A stretch of 64,000 bases of DNA from positions 372,001 to 436,000 of the forward strand of contig NZ_SNWG01000001.1 in the NCBI RefSeq assembly GCF_004362195.1. Reading direction: 5' to 3'. The notes under the pieces are model-generated. The model saw only the letters and a list, made by a program, of their open reading frames with translations. It was not told where the DNA came from and did no database searches. The DNA is from Microbacterium sp. BK668 (GTDB lineage: Bacteria; Actinomycetota; Actinomycetes; Actinomycetales; Microbacteriaceae). The position numbers were made by a program, and so were the translations under genes. How positions within the stretch are numbered: the stretch's first letter is position 1; every line of letters begins with the position of its first letter. Of the stretch, positions 18,833 to 29,400 are shown in pieces.

Positions 18833-20842
18833 TCAGGCGGCGGCGACGACCGCGAGCACGGCCTCGCCGTAGGTCTCGCGCTTCTTCGCGCCGATGCCCG
18901 CGATGCCGTCGAGGTCGCTCAGCGCGGCCGGGCGGGCCGCGGCGAGCGCGCGCAGCGTCGCGTCGTTGAAGACGACGTACGCCGGCACGCCCTGGGCCCG
19001 GGCGGTCTCGGCACGCCAGGCCCGGAGTGCCTCGAACAGGCCGCGGTCCTCGGGCTCGATCGTCTCGGACACGGTCGCACGGCGGACGCCAGACGACCCG
19101 CCCCGCCGGCCGAGCACATCACGGCGGAGGGGCACCTGCCGATCTCCGCGGAGCACGTCGGCCGCCGCCTCGCCGAGCCCGAGGGTGCCGTATTCGCCGC
19201 GCGAGACGAGGAGGCCCTGCGCGAGCAGCTGCCGCACGACTCCGCGCCAGTCCTGCTCGGAGAGATCGGCGCCGATCCCGAAGGTCGCGAGGTCGTCGTG
19301 GCGCTGCTGCCGCACGCGGTCGGTCAGGTTCCCTCGCAGGATGTCGATGTGCTGGCCGGCGCCGAACGACTGCCCGCGCTCCCGCTGCAGTCGCACGATC
19401 GTCGACATGAGCTTCTGCGCCGCGACGGTGCCGTCCCAGGTCTCGGGGGGCTGGAGGCACGTGTCGCAGTTGCCGCACGGCTCGGACTCCTGGCCGAAGT
19501 AGGCGAGCAGGTTCTGGCGACGGCACGACACCGTCTCGCACAGCGCGAGCATCGCGTCGAGGTGCTGCCCCAGGCGCATCTTGAAGGCGCGGTCGCCGGG
19601 GCTCTGGTCGATGAGCCGGCGCTGCTGCACGACGTCGCCGAGGCCGTACGCCATCCAGGCCACCGCCGGTTCGCCGTCGCGGCCGGCACGACCCGTCTCC
19701 TGGTAGTACCCCTCGACGGACTTCGGCAGGTCGACGTGCGCGACGAACCGCACGTCCGGCTTGTCGATCCCCATACCGAAGGCGATCGTCGCGACCATGA
19801 CGATGTTCTCCTCGCGGAGGAACCGGGCCTGATGATGCGCGCGGACCGCGGAGTCGAGACCCGCATGGTACGGCAGCGCCTCGATCCCTTGGCTCTGCAG
19901 GTACTCGGCCAGCTGCTCGACCGACTTGCGGCTCAGGGCGTAGACGATGCCGGCGGTCCCCTCGTCGGGGATCGCCTCGCGCAGGGCGCGGATGAAGGCG
20001 ACGAGCTGCTTGCGCGGCTCGTTCTTCGGCTCGATCCGGTACTGGATGTTGGGGCGGTCGAAGCTCGCGACGAAGTGCCGGGCGTCCGGGAGGCTCAGCC
20101 GCTTCGTGAGCTCGCGGTGCGTCTCCCGCGTCGCCGTCGCCGTGAGGGCCAGGCGGGGCACGCCGGGGAATCGCTCTCCGAGGTCGCCGAGCGCGAGGTA
20201 GTCGGGCCGGAAGTCGTGCCCCCACTGCGAGACGCAGTGCGCCTCGTCGATCGCGATGACGCTCAGCCTGCCGCGCTGCAGCAGAGACGTGGTGGATGCC
20301 GCGGACAGGCGCTCCGGGGCCACGTAGAGGAGGTCGAGCTCTCCTGCGAGATACGCCTGCTCCACCGCGCCGCGCTCGCCGGGAGACTGCGTGGAGTTGA
20401 GATAGGCCGCGCGCACGCCGTTGGCCAGGAGCGCGTCGACCTGATCGTGCATGAGGGCGATCAGCGGACTGATGACGAGCCCCGTGCCGGGCCGCGCGAG
20501 CGCCGGGACCTGGTACGTCACGCTCTTGCCGCCGCCGGTCGGCATGAGGACGACGGCGTCGCCGCCGGCGATGACATGCTCGACGATCGCCGCCTGCTCG
20601 CCGCGGAACGTGTCGTACCCGTAGACCTCGTGCAGGATCGCGCGAGGGTCGGCGCCGACGAGATCGCGCTGTCGCCCCGCGGCACCCGCGGGCACTCCGG
20701 CGGGGGCGGCCGGTCCCGACCCCCACGCGTCGTCGGGCGGCGCGTCGAGGTCGTCGGGCGGAACGAGGTCGTCGGGACTCCACGCCAGATCGGCGTACGG
20801 GTCGGCGTCCCACGACGAGGAGGAGCCGGGTCGGGGAGTCAC
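18833..20842 (-). CDS. recQ: RecQ-family ATP-dependent DNA helicase
   Basis: 669 aa. A 65-residue acidic/proline-rich N-terminal region precedes the helicase. Motif I is MPTGGGKSVTYQ, motif II is DEAHCVSQWGHDFRPDY (the RecQ signature), and motif VI is QETGRAGRDG. The RecQ-C zinc region has CRRQNLLAYFG and CGNCDTC. An HRDC domain closes the protein (VFNDATLRALA, GIAGIGAKKRE). It acts in recombination and fork repair. The start at 20842 is GTG; a later start is possible because the first 65 residues are not conserved. Confidence 0.93.
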   Translation of the reverse strand: MTPRPGSSSSWDADPYADLAWSPDDLVPPDDLDAPPDDAWGSGPAAPAGVPAGAAGRQRDLVGADPRAILHEVYGYDTFRGEQAAIVEHVIAGGDAVVLMPTGGGKSVTYQVPALARPGTGLVISPLIALMHDQVDALLANGVRAAYLNSTQSPGERGAVEQAYLAGELDLLYVAPERLSAASTTSLLQRGRLSVIAIDEAHCVSQWGHDFRPDYLALGDLGERFPGVPRLALTATATRETHRELTKRLSLPDARHFVASFDRPNIQYRIEPKNEPRKQLVAFIRALREAIPDEGTAGIVYALSRKSVEQLAEYLQSQGIEALPYHAGLDSAVRAHHQARFLREENIVMVATIAFGMGIDKPDVRFVAHVDLPKSVEGYYQETGRAGRDGEPAVAWMAYGLGDVVQQRRLIDQSPGDRAFKMRLGQHLDAMLALCETVSCRRQNLLAYFGQESEPCGNCDTCLQPPETWDGTVAAQKLMSTIVRLQRERGQSFGAGQHIDILRGNLTDRVRQQRHDDLATFGIGADLSEQDWRGVVRQLLAQGLLVSRGEYGTLGLGEAAADVLRGDRQVPLRRDVLGRRGGSSGVRRATVSETIEPEDRGLFEALRAWRAETARAQGVPAYVVFNDATLRALAAARPAALSDLDGIAGIGAKKRETYGEAVLAVVAAA

Positions 20843-20935
20843 CTCTTCACGATAACCGCGTGCGCGGACAGCGCGTGGGCCGCGGCATCAATCCCTCGTC
20901 TCCCCGGCGGCGCGACGGCTGGGGAGGACAGGTGC

Positions 20936-23530
20936 TCAGAGCCGGAGGACCTGCGTGATCCGCACCACGGCCGTCCCCGCCTCCTCGGACGCGGCGAGGT
21001 CGACCTCGCCGCGGATCCGCCAGTCGTGATCGCCGGCGGGGTCGTCGAGGATCTGCTCGACGCGCCACACGCCGGAGGATGCGGCATCCGCCTCGTCGAT
21101 CTCGACCAGCCGCGGCGAGCGCGCGGCACCGCCGGTCAGGAGCTCGTCGTGCTCGTCGTAGTAGGCGTCCAACGCTGCGGGCCAGTCCACCTCGGGGTCG
21201 AGCGCCTCCAGCTCGTCGTCCCTCTGGAGCGCCGCGAGCTGCACACGGCGGAACAGCTCGTTGCGCACGAGCACGACGAAGGCCCGGCGATTGGTGAGCA
21301 CAGAGGGCGGAGCGGGCGGGACGACCGGCGCATCCGGCGACGCCGCCGGATTGACGAGCGCCTCCCACTCGTCGACGAGGCTCGAGTCGACCTGACGCAC
21401 GAGCTCGCCGAGCCAGGCGACCAGGTCGTGCAGCGACTCCGTCTGCGCCTCGGCCGGCACGGTCTGACGGATCGCGCGGTAGGCGTCGCTCAGGTAGCGG
21501 AGCACGAGGCCCTCGCTGCGGGCGAGCTGGTAGGTGGAGATGAACTCCGCGAACGACAGCGCGCGCTCGAACATGTCGCGCACGACGGACTTGGGCGAGA
21601 GCTCGAAGTCCCGCACCCACGGCTGGCTCGACGCGAAGACCTCGTACGCCTGGGCGAGGAGCTCTTCGAGCGGCTTCGGATAGGTCACGTCCTCGAGGGC
21701 GTCCATCCGCTCCTCGTAGTCGAGACCCTCGCGCTTCATCGCCGCGACGGCCTCGCCGCGCGCGAGGAACTGCTGCTGAGACAGCACGGGCCGCGGGTCG
21801 TCGAGCGTCGCCTCGATGACGCTCACGACGTCGAGGGCGTAATGACCGGTCCCCGCGCTGCGGCGGAGCCCTTCCGCCGGTCGGAGATCGCCGCCCGCGT
21901 CGGAGGATTCGGGCGGATCGATCCGGCGGCGAGGCGAGTCTCCGACGTCGGCCGGGTCGAGCAGATCGATCGCGGCGAGCGCGAACGGCGACAGGGGCTG
22001 GTTGAGGGCGAAGTTCGGCTGGAGGTCGACCGTGAGGCGGATCTCCCCGCTCGCGCGGTCGATCTCGACGACGTCGGCGGCCAGCAGCGTGCGGAAGATC
22101 GCCAGAGCCCGCCGGGCCAGGTCGAACTGCCGGGCGCGCGGCTCGTGATTGTCGCGGACGAGGGCGCGCACATTCTCGAAGACGTCGCCGCCGCGCGCGA
22201 TGACGTTGATGAGCATCGCCGCCGTGAGCTGCAGCTGCGGCACGAGCGGCTCGGGCTCTGCCGCGACGAGTCGCTCGAAGGATGCCTCGCCCCAGTTCAC
22301 GAAGCCCTGCGGGGCCTTCTTGCGCACGACCTTCTTGAGCTTCTTCGGGTCGCTTCCGGCCTTGGCCACGGCGACCGCGTTCTCGATCTCGTGCTCCGGC
22401 GCCATGACGACGACGGTTCCCGCGGTGTCGTACCCCGCACGGCCGGCTCGGCCGGCGACCTGATGAAACTCGCGGGCGGTGAGCTGCCGCATCCGCTGCC
22501 CGTCGTACTTGGCGAGCGCCGTGATGAGGACCGTGCGGATGGGGACGTTGATGCCGACGCCGAGCGTGTCGGTGCCGCAGATGACGCGCAGCAGTCCGCG
22601 CTGCGCGAGGGTCTCGACCAGGCGCCGATAGCGGGGGAGCATGCCGGCGTGATGCACCCCGATCCCCGCGCGGACGTAGCGCGAGAGGGTGCGGCCGAAG
22701 GCCGTCGTGAAGCGGAACCCGCCGATCGCGTCGGCGATCGCGTCCCGCTGCTCGCGCGACACGATGCGCACCGACGACAGCGCCTGGGCTCGCTCCATCG
22801 CGGCCGCCTGGGAGAAGTGCACGATGTAGACCGGCGCCTGCCCCGTCTGGAGCAGCTCTTCGACGGTCTCGTGCACGGGCGTGCGCGCGTAGGAGAAGTG
22901 CAGCGGCACCGGCCGCTCGACGCCGGTGATGCGGGCGACCGGCCGTCCGGTGCGGCGCTCGAGGTCCTCGGCGATCGTCGTGACGTCGCCGAGGGTGGCC
23001 GACATGAGGATGAACTGCGCACGGCGCAGCAGGAGCAGGGGCACCTGCCACGCCCAGCCCCGGTCGGGATCGCCGTAGTAGTGGAACTCGTCCATGACGA
23101 CCTGGTCGACCGGGGCGTCCGGGCCCTGGCGCAGGGCGAGGTTCGCGAGGATCTCGGCCGTGCAGCACACGATCGGGGCGTCGGGGTTCACGGACGAGTC
23201 GCCGGTCACCATTCCCACGTTGCCCGCGCCGAAGATGTCCGCGAGAGCGAAGAACTTCTCGCTCACGAGGGCCTTGATGGGAGCCGTGTAGTAGGTGCGG
23301 CCCCCGCGCGAGAGCGCGTGGGCGTGCGCCGCGATCGCGACGAGCGACTTGCCCGTCCCGGTCGGCGTCGACAGGATGACGTGGGAGCCCGACACGATCT
23401 CGATGACCGCCTCGTCCTGCGCGGGGTACAGGGCGAAGCCGCGGTCGCCGGCCCACTCGACGAAGCCGGTGTACGCGGCATCCGGATCCGCCCCCGCGGG
23501 CACGGCGTCGAGCAGATTCAGCGGCACCAC
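20936..23530 (-). CDS. Ski2-like DEAD/DEAH-box helicase with DUF3516-type C-terminus
   Basis: 864 aa from the GTG start (VVPLNLLDA). Helicase motifs: STPTGTGKSLVA (I), MDEFHYYGDPDRG (II, with Phe in place of the usual DExH pattern), LMSATLGD (III), and the C-terminal motif HQVAGRAGRAGYDT (VI). A PKKLKKVVRKKAPQGFVNW segment and a long helical region follow, as in actinobacterial Ski2-like helicases. It probably acts in RNA turnover. Upstream TTG at 23554 adds eight non-conserved residues, so GTG at 23530 is preferred. It precedes recQ in the same direction. Confidence 0.9.
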   Translation of the reverse strand: MVPLNLLDAVPAGADPDAAYTGFVEWAGDRGFALYPAQDEAVIEIVSGSHVILSTPTGTGKSLVAIAAHAHALSRGGRTYYTAPIKALVSEKFFALADIFGAGNVGMVTGDSSVNPDAPIVCCTAEILANLALRQGPDAPVDQVVMDEFHYYGDPDRGWAWQVPLLLLRRAQFILMSATLGDVTTIAEDLERRTGRPVARITGVERPVPLHFSYARTPVHETVEELLQTGQAPVYIVHFSQAAAMERAQALSSVRIVSREQRDAIADAIGGFRFTTAFGRTLSRYVRAGIGVHHAGMLPRYRRLVETLAQRGLLRVICGTDTLGVGINVPIRTVLITALAKYDGQRMRQLTAREFHQVAGRAGRAGYDTAGTVVVMAPEHEIENAVAVAKAGSDPKKLKKVVRKKAPQGFVNWGEASFERLVAAEPEPLVPQLQLTAAMLINVIARGGDVFENVRALVRDNHEPRARQFDLARRALAIFRTLLAADVVEIDRASGEIRLTVDLQPNFALNQPLSPFALAAIDLLDPADVGDSPRRRIDPPESSDAGGDLRPAEGLRRSAGTGHYALDVVSVIEATLDDPRPVLSQQQFLARGEAVAAMKREGLDYEERMDALEDVTYPKPLEELLAQAYEVFASSQPWVRDFELSPKSVVRDMFERALSFAEFISTYQLARSEGLVLRYLSDAYRAIRQTVPAEAQTESLHDLVAWLGELVRQVDSSLVDEWEALVNPAASPDAPVVPPAPPSVLTNRRAFVVLVRNELFRRVQLAALQRDDELEALDPEVDWPAALDAYYDEHDELLTGGAARSPRLVEIDEADAASSGVWRVEQILDDPAGDHDWRIRGEVDLAASEEAGTAVVRITQVLRL

Positions 23531-23596
23531 CCGAGTCTGCCAGGGTCGCGGCAACGTCCCGCCCCCGGCAGACGACGGGATGCTCGAGCCGGGGCC

Positions 23597-23652
23597 GAGG
23601 GCTAGGGCACGAGGGCTAGGGCACGAGGGCTAGGGCACGAGGGCTAGGGCAC
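23597..23652. repeat. 14-bp tandem repeat x4 spanning a stop codon
   Basis: Four perfect GAGGGCTAGGGCAC units (23597-23610, 23611-23624, 23625-23638, 23639-23652) and a partial fifth. The last complete copy carries the TAG stop of the GDSL hydrolase gene. Because 14 is not a multiple of three, copy changes shift the frame of the duplicated tail but leave the stop intact. Confidence 0.9.
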
Positions 23653-24513
23653 GAGGGCGTCGGCGATGAGCGCGGCCCAGGCCTGCTGGCCGGCCGTGTT
23701 CGGGTGCAGCCCGCGATCCGACGTCGTCTTGCCCGACACGAGCCCGCTGATCCACCGGTCGCCCGTGTCGCACAGGCCGTGGCCGTCGAAGCCCGCCGCG
23801 ACGTCGACGAACAGGATGCCGGGGTCGCCGGTCTGCTGCTGGTAACCCGCGACGCCTCCCGCCACGGCGGCGTTCACGCCCTCGATGAAGGAGTTGACCA
23901 GCATCGTCTGCTCCGCCGTGAACTTGACGGGGGCGCCCTGCGAAGCGCCGACGGCGCAGAAGTTCGTGACGTCGCCGAACAGGAGCGGATACCCCGTCAC
24001 GACGATCTGCGCGTTCGGCGCGGCCGTGCGGATCGCCCCGATGATCGTGGCGATCTGGACGGGCAGCGCCTGCACCGCCTGCTGTGCCGCCAGCAGCGCC
24101 TGCTGGCACGAGAGCGGGTCGCCGTTCTCGCCGCAGGCCGCAAGACCCGCCCCCCAGTCGACGTTGTTGAAGCCCGCCGTCAAGGTCACGAGCTGCGTCG
24201 CGGGTCCGAGGTCTCCCGTGGCGGCGAGCGTCGCGACCTGCAGGAGGACGTCGTCGGTGTCGGCACCGGCGCAGGCGGCGGAGACGACCGAGGTGCCGAG
24301 GCTTGCCGCGAGCACGGAGGGATACGCCTTCTTCGAGCGCAGGCACGACTGGTCGACGTAGGGCAGGTTGCCCGTGCCGGCCGCCTCGGAGTCGCCGAGC
24401 GCGACGTACGGCGACCCGGCGGGTTCGACGGACTGTGCGGCGGGCGCGACGGCCAGCGCCATCCCGGCCGCGAGGCCGAGCGCCGCGAGCGCGGCGATGA
24501 TGCGTCGTTTCAT
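23644..24513 (-). CDS. Secreted SGNH/GDSL-family hydrolase (lipase/esterase-like)
   Basis: 289 aa. Signal peptide at 1-27 or so (MKRRIIAALAALGLAAG... APAAQS). Block I is YVALGDSEAAG, with the nucleophile Ser in GDS. Block III is TAGFNN, and the C-terminal GLHPNTAGQQAWA provides the catalytic His. Six or more cysteines suggest disulphides outside the cell. The family cleaves lipids, esters or acetylated glycans. Shine-Dalgarno GAAGGGG is 4 nt before the ATG. The C-terminus lies in the 14-bp repeat tract. Confidence 0.9.
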   Translation of the reverse strand: MKRRIIAALAALGLAAGMALAVAPAAQSVEPAGSPYVALGDSEAAGTGNLPYVDQSCLRSKKAYPSVLAASLGTSVVSAACAGADTDDVLLQVATLAATGDLGPATQLVTLTAGFNNVDWGAGLAACGENGDPLSCQQALLAAQQAVQALPVQIATIIGAIRTAAPNAQIVVTGYPLLFGDVTNFCAVGASQGAPVKFTAEQTMLVNSFIEGVNAAVAGGVAGYQQQTGDPGILFVDVAAGFDGHGLCDTGDRWISGLVSGKTTSDRGLHPNTAGQQAWAALIADALVP

Positions 24514-24676
24514 GATTCCCCTTCGAATCGCGCGAACGGTCTGTTCACTCCCCAAGAGCGGTGCGCGGACGGATGCCGTGCACGAGGCAGACGATAGACC
24601 CGTGCCGCGGCATCCACCAGGCCCCTGCCGTGGCGGAAACGGTGCGGCGCGCTTACCGTGGGGTGACGACGAAAGG

Positions 24677-25003
24677 ATGCCTGTGGCCGACCTGCCTGAT
24701 GACGTCACCGTGACCCGCAACGACACCGCGCACCGCTACGAGATCCGCGTGGGCGACACGGTCGCCGGCTTCACGATGTTCCGCACGGATCCACAGGGTC
24801 GCCTGCACTTCCCGCACACCGAGGTGGATCCCTCCTTCCGTGGGCGGGGCCTCGCGCAGCGGCTGGTCGGCGACGCCATGACCGATGTCGCGGCCCGCGG
24901 CGAGACGGTCGTGCCGCACTGCCCGGTCGTGTCCGCGTACCTGCGCGGCCAGGACGTGCCGGGACTCTCCGTGGACTGGCCCGAGCACCCGCGGCCGGAA
25001 TGA
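24677..25003 (+). CDS. Small GNAT-type N-acetyltransferase (YjdJ-like)
   Basis: 108 aa, the single-domain short GNAT type. RLHFPHTEVDPSFRGRGLAQRLVGDAM contains the acetyl-CoA motif RGRGLA, and VVPHCPVVSAYLR is the usual C-terminal block. GAAAGG directly abuts the ATG at 24677, so the GTG at 24683 (MADLPDD, 106 aa) has better spacing and may be the real start. Pirin follows 10 nt downstream. Confidence 0.87.
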   Translation: MPVADLPDDVTVTRNDTAHRYEIRVGDTVAGFTMFRTDPQGRLHFPHTEVDPSFRGRGLAQRLVGDAMTDVAARGETVVPHCPVVSAYLRGQDVPGLSVDWPEHPRPE

Positions 25004-25013
25004 GCGCGCGATC

Positions 25014-25997
25014 ATGACCCGTCTCGACGCCGAGGCGCCCGAGCTCGCCCAGGCAGCCGGTGCGTGCGGTCCGCGGGCGCTGCTGCTGGAGTCCCGCGAG
25101 GTGCCGCTCGGCGGCGTGCGCGCGATGGCCGTCCACCGGGCGCTCCCCCAGCGCGACCTGCCCACGGTCGGCGCCTGGTGCTTCCTCGACCGCTTCGGCC
25201 CGCAGGAGACGAAGATGCGCGTCGAGCCGCATCCGCACATCGGTCTGCAGACCGTCACCTGGCCCTTCGCCGGCGACGTGCGCCATCGCGACTCGGTCGG
25301 CAGCGACGTCGTCGTCCGGCGCGGCGCGCTCAACCTCATGACCAGCGGTGCCGGCATCTCCCACTCCGAGTACTCGGTCGGGGAGGACGCCGTGCCCCTC
25401 GACGCACTGCAGCTGTGGGTCGCGCTGCCGGAGTCGCGACGGCACGGAGATCCCGCCTTCGAGCGTCACGAGGAGCTGCCTCGTCTCCCCCTCGAGGCGA
25501 CCCGCGGCGACGCCGGCGCGGCGATCGTCGTCATGGGAGCGCTGGGGGGCGTCGTCTCCCCGGCGTCGGCGTACACGCCGATCGTCGGGGCGGAGCTGCA
25601 GATCCCGGCGGGCTCGCGCGTGCGCCTCCCGCTCGATCCGTCGTGGGAGTACGCGCTCGTGGGGGTCGAGGGGGTCGCTCGAATAGCGACGGATGCCGCG
25701 GCATCCGTCGACCTCGACCGCAGCCATCTGCTCTACCTCGGCATGGACCGCGAGGAGCTCGAGATCGAGGCGCCGGGCGGCGCGGCGCTGTTCCTCCTCG
25801 GCGGGGAGCCCTTCGAGGACGACATCGTCATGTGGTGGAACTTCGTCGGGCGCTCCCACGAGGAGATCGTCGAGGCGCGGAGCGCGTGGGAGTCGGGCTC
25901 GGATCGCTTCGGCCACGTCGTCGACCACGGCGACGAACGCATCCCGGCACCGCCCATGCCGGCGGTCCGCCTCACGCAGCGGCGGCGCCGGGTGTGA
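25014..25997 (+). CDS. Pirin family protein
   Basis: 327 aa, two cupin domains. Metal ligands are visible in VEPHPHIGLQT (His pair) and in MTSGAGISHSEYS (His and Glu). Pirins are iron-containing; some have quercetinase activity and others are regulatory, and the sequence does not decide. The perfect palindrome GGATGCCGCGGCATCC occurs inside the coding region at 25691-25706. Confidence 0.9.
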   Translation: MTRLDAEAPELAQAAGACGPRALLLESREVPLGGVRAMAVHRALPQRDLPTVGAWCFLDRFGPQETKMRVEPHPHIGLQTVTWPFAGDVRHRDSVGSDVVVRRGALNLMTSGAGISHSEYSVGEDAVPLDALQLWVALPESRRHGDPAFERHEELPRLPLEATRGDAGAAIVVMGALGGVVSPASAYTPIVGAELQIPAGSRVRLPLDPSWEYALVGVEGVARIATDAAASVDLDRSHLLYLGMDREELEIEAPGGAALFLLGGEPFEDDIVMWWNFVGRSHEEIVEARSAWESGSDRFGHVVDHGDERIPAPPMPAVRLTQRRRRV

Positions 25998-26347
25998 CCC
26001 GACGAGAGGAAGCGAAGGGGTCTGCCCGCCCTCCGTCCCGTGCCGGTTCGCGGGAGCCGGTCGGAGTGCCCCGTGCGGCGTCGACGCCAGGGATGCCCGT
26101 CGTGCCGGGCGAGGCGAGGTGGGCGGCCATCGTCCAGGATCTCGCCGGGAGGGGTGTGACGGCGACGCCCACGCTCGTCGAAGCGACCGCCGTCACATGG
26201 CCGGACGGCTCGCTGGGCTGTCCCCGGCCGGGCTTCTCGTACACGCAGGCGATCGTCGAGGGCCTGCGCGTCATCGTGGAGGCGGGGGGCGCGACCTACG
26301 ACTACCGATTCGGGCGCGGTGATGTGCCCCGGCTCTGCCGGCGCTGA
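25994..26347 (+). CDS. Small conserved hypothetical protein (WPDGSLGCPRPG type)
   Basis: 117 aa from the GTG at 25994, which overlaps the pirin stop as GTGA. An ATG at 26093 would give 84 aa and contains the whole conserved part. The C-terminal block AVTWPDGSLGCPRPGFSYTQ, then VIVEAGGATYDYRFGR and a final Cys, recurs in many bacteria next to diverse genes. I recall no known function. Its two cysteines could form a disulphide, but no signal peptide is seen. Confidence 0.65.
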   Translation: MTRREEAKGSARPPSRAGSREPVGVPRAASTPGMPVVPGEARWAAIVQDLAGRGVTATPTLVEATAVTWPDGSLGCPRPGFSYTQAIVEGLRVIVEAGGATYDYRFGRGDVPRLCRR

Positions 26348-26365
26348 AGGCCCCGCAGGCGATGA

Positions 26366-26399
26366 GAGGGGCGCCCGGGTGTGCACCCGGACGCCCCTC
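26366..26399. terminator. Bidirectional hairpin between convergent genes
   Basis: GAGGGGCG at 26366-26373 pairs with CGCCCCTC at 26392-26399, and an inner CCGGGTG/CACCCGG stem stacks on it with one mismatch. It separates the small rightward gene from the leftward subtilase. Confidence 0.75.
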
Positions 26400-26413
26400 G
26401 CGGCTCGAGTCGG

Positions 26414-29400
26414 TCAGGGAACCGTCACCGACACGGTCGTCCGCACCTGCGAGTCGCCATAGCGGACGACGCCGAGGTAGCTGCCCGCACTGAGACCGGA
26501 CCACGAGAGCGAGTAGCTCGTCGGGACCGACTGCTGGGCAGGGAGCGGGTTCGGCGACGCCGTCAGCGAGCCGACGCCGCCGGCGCTGACGAGGGCGCTC
26601 GTGGTCTTCCACGTGAACGGCGACGTGAAGGAGAACACGTCCGCGGAGACGACGTACCAGCCGGCGGGCGGCGCCGCGATCTCGACGGCCTCGTCCGCCG
26701 AGCCGGAGGCCGACTGCCACGCCTTGTCATAGGTCGTGGAGTCCTGTCCGCCGACGAGGTGGTAGACCGTCAGGTCGAGGTCGGATCCGGTGTCGTCCGA
26801 CGAGTCGATCGCGAAGCGGGCCAGCTCGGTGCCCGGCTTGACCTCGACGAGTACATTGGTCGTGCCGTTCGTCGCGGCGCCCGTCGCCTCGGTGCCATCG
26901 ATGATGACGTTCTGAGGCGCGAGACCGAACACGTTGAGCGGCAGCGACCCCGAGACGCCGGGCGTGACGTCGACCTTCACGCTGCCGTTCGCGCCGGCTG
27001 CGGCGACCGACTTCGGCGCGTCGGCGGTCACGGGGAACACTGCGATGGGCGAACGAACCGACGTGGCGCCGTTCTTCCAGGTGAGGAAGCCCTTCGTCCA
27101 CGCCTCCACGGGAGCGGTCGAGTTCGTCAGCGTGACCGTGAAGGTCTGCGTGCCTCCCTCGGCGATCGTGAAGGACGACGGCGACACGACGGCGTCGACG
27201 CCGGGGAGGTCGACCGAGGCGGTGTAGGTGCCCGCCTTCGTCGCCGTGACGGTGCGCGTGATCGTCTGCGATCCGGCGAGCGAGCCGACACCCATCGAAG
27301 CGAGGTTGAGGTTGCTCGGGTCGGTGGCGCTGACGCCGTTGAAGATGTCCTGCCCGAGAGCTCCCTCGAGGTAGGACGCCCAGTCGGCCGGACCGTTGAG
27401 GTACAGCAGGCCGGCGTCGAAGTACTTCGTCGGATCGACGTGTCCGGCGCCCTGCGTGAACGGGTCGGTGACGGGCGCACCCGCTGCGTCGACGAGGTTG
27501 TACGCCGTCGTCATGAGCGCGGACTTGACCTCGGAGGGCGACGCCTTGGGACGCTCGCCGAGGTAGAGGGCGCCGAGACCGGCGACGTGCGGCGACGACA
27601 TCGACGTTCCCGACATGAAGTCGAAGGTCGGCGCCTTGCCTGCCGCGTTGCCGGTCGCGGCGATGATGGCCACGCCGGGAGCCGACACGTCGGGCTTGAT
27701 CACGTCGCTGCCGTCGGCGAGCATCGGGCCGCGGCTCGAGAACCCGGCGATCTGGGGCGTGGGCGTGACCTCGCCCGACACGTTGTCGCCGACGAGCGTG
27801 ATCGGAAGGTCCGTGCCGCTGCGCACGTAGTCGACGACCTGCGAGTAGTAGACGTTCGACAGGTGCACGGTCGGAATGGAGTGGAAGTCGTTGTCCAGCG
27901 AGTTCGCGCCCTTGGGGTCGTTCACGAGCACCATGCCGATGCCCCCCGCCGCCTTGACGACGTCCGACTTCTCGACGCGCGCGTTGACGCCGCGGACGCA
28001 GACCACGATGTGGCCCGCGGCCTTGGCCGGGTCGATCGATCCGGGGAGGCAGAGCTCGGGCGTCGTGGCCCCGGCCACGCCGATGTCGCCGGCGAAGACG
28101 GACGGTCCGGTCACCTGCTTGCCGAACGGCACCGACACCGAAGCGCCGGCGTGGTTGAAGCCGGGAAACTGGACCGTGCCCTCGTAGGTCGGGATGGTGG
28201 ATGCCGCGACCGTCGTGTACCAGGGGGACGCGTGGTCGGCCGTCGACGCGCCCGGGCCGGAGTTGCCCGCGCTCACCGCGACGAAGACACCCGCAGCGGC
28301 CGCGTTGAAGAACGACACGTCCTCGGCCTGCAGAACGGTCGAGGCCGACCCGCCGCCGATCGAGTAGTTGATCACGTCCACGCCGTCGGCGACGGCTGCA
28401 TCGATGGCCGCGAGCAGATCGCTCCCGGCGCAGATGTCGTCCTCGGTCGCGAGGGAGTCGGGGCCGCCGTAGCAGGCCTTGTACGCCGCGACCTTGGCGG
28501 CCGGCGCCACCCCCGAGATCTTGCCGAAGTCGATGCCCTGGACCGTCGCCTTCGTGCCGAAGTTGCCCGCCGCGGTGCTCGCCGTGTGGGAGCCGTGGCC
28601 CTCGAAGTCACGGGGCGATGCGAAGTCGGACTTGAAGGAGAATCCCGACGCCTTGGCACCGGCGTTGAAGTACTTGGCGCCGACGATCTTGGTCGAGTAG
28701 TCCTGCCGGCCCCACTGCTCGCCCGCCACCCGCTGCGAGCGGAAGAGGTTGCCGTCGGCCTTCTGGAAGACGACCGTGTCGCCGGCGAGGTACGGCTCGG
28801 CGCTCGGCTTGCTGCCGAGCTTCGCGCCCGCGAAAGCGGGGTTCTCCGGCGCGATGCCGGTGTCCACGACACCGACGACGATGCCCTTGCCCGCCTCGGC
28901 AGTGCCGCCCGCGGCATCCCACACGCCACCGAGCCCCGTGTCGCGGCTGCCCAGTCCCAGGTACTCGGTCGACGGCACCGCCGCCGTCGGGTGCTTGATC
29001 TCGTCGGGGAAGACGCCCAGCACGTTCTTGTCCACGCTGAGCGAGGCCACCTGATCGCCCGTGAGGGTCGCGCTGAAGCCGTTGAGGGTCACCTGATACG
29101 TGATGTCGGGGGTGACGCCCGCTGCCGCCGCGAAGTCCGCCTGCTCCTTCTTGAGGTGGGCGACGTACTTCTGCGAGTTGGCCGAATGCGCGTCGAGCTG
29201 GTTGCCCTTGCCCGGCTTCGTCGGGGCGATGCCGTTGACGCCGCCCTCATAGGTGGCCAGCGGCGCGTCCTTGAGCAGGACGATGTAGTGGCCGTTGGCG
29301 GCATTCGCCGGGACCGGGGCTTTCACCTCCCCCGCGGGCGCGGCAGCGAAGCTGGCTGTGGCGGTGCTGGCGAACAGGACGGCGAGTGTGACGACCGCCC

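Noticed and set aside
18788..23605. A 1605-residue plus-strand open frame opposite recQ and the Ski2-like helicase
   Set aside because: It is the antisense shadow of two clearly conserved helicases, has Arg/Asp/Glu-rich content without motifs, and arises because high GC suppresses stops.
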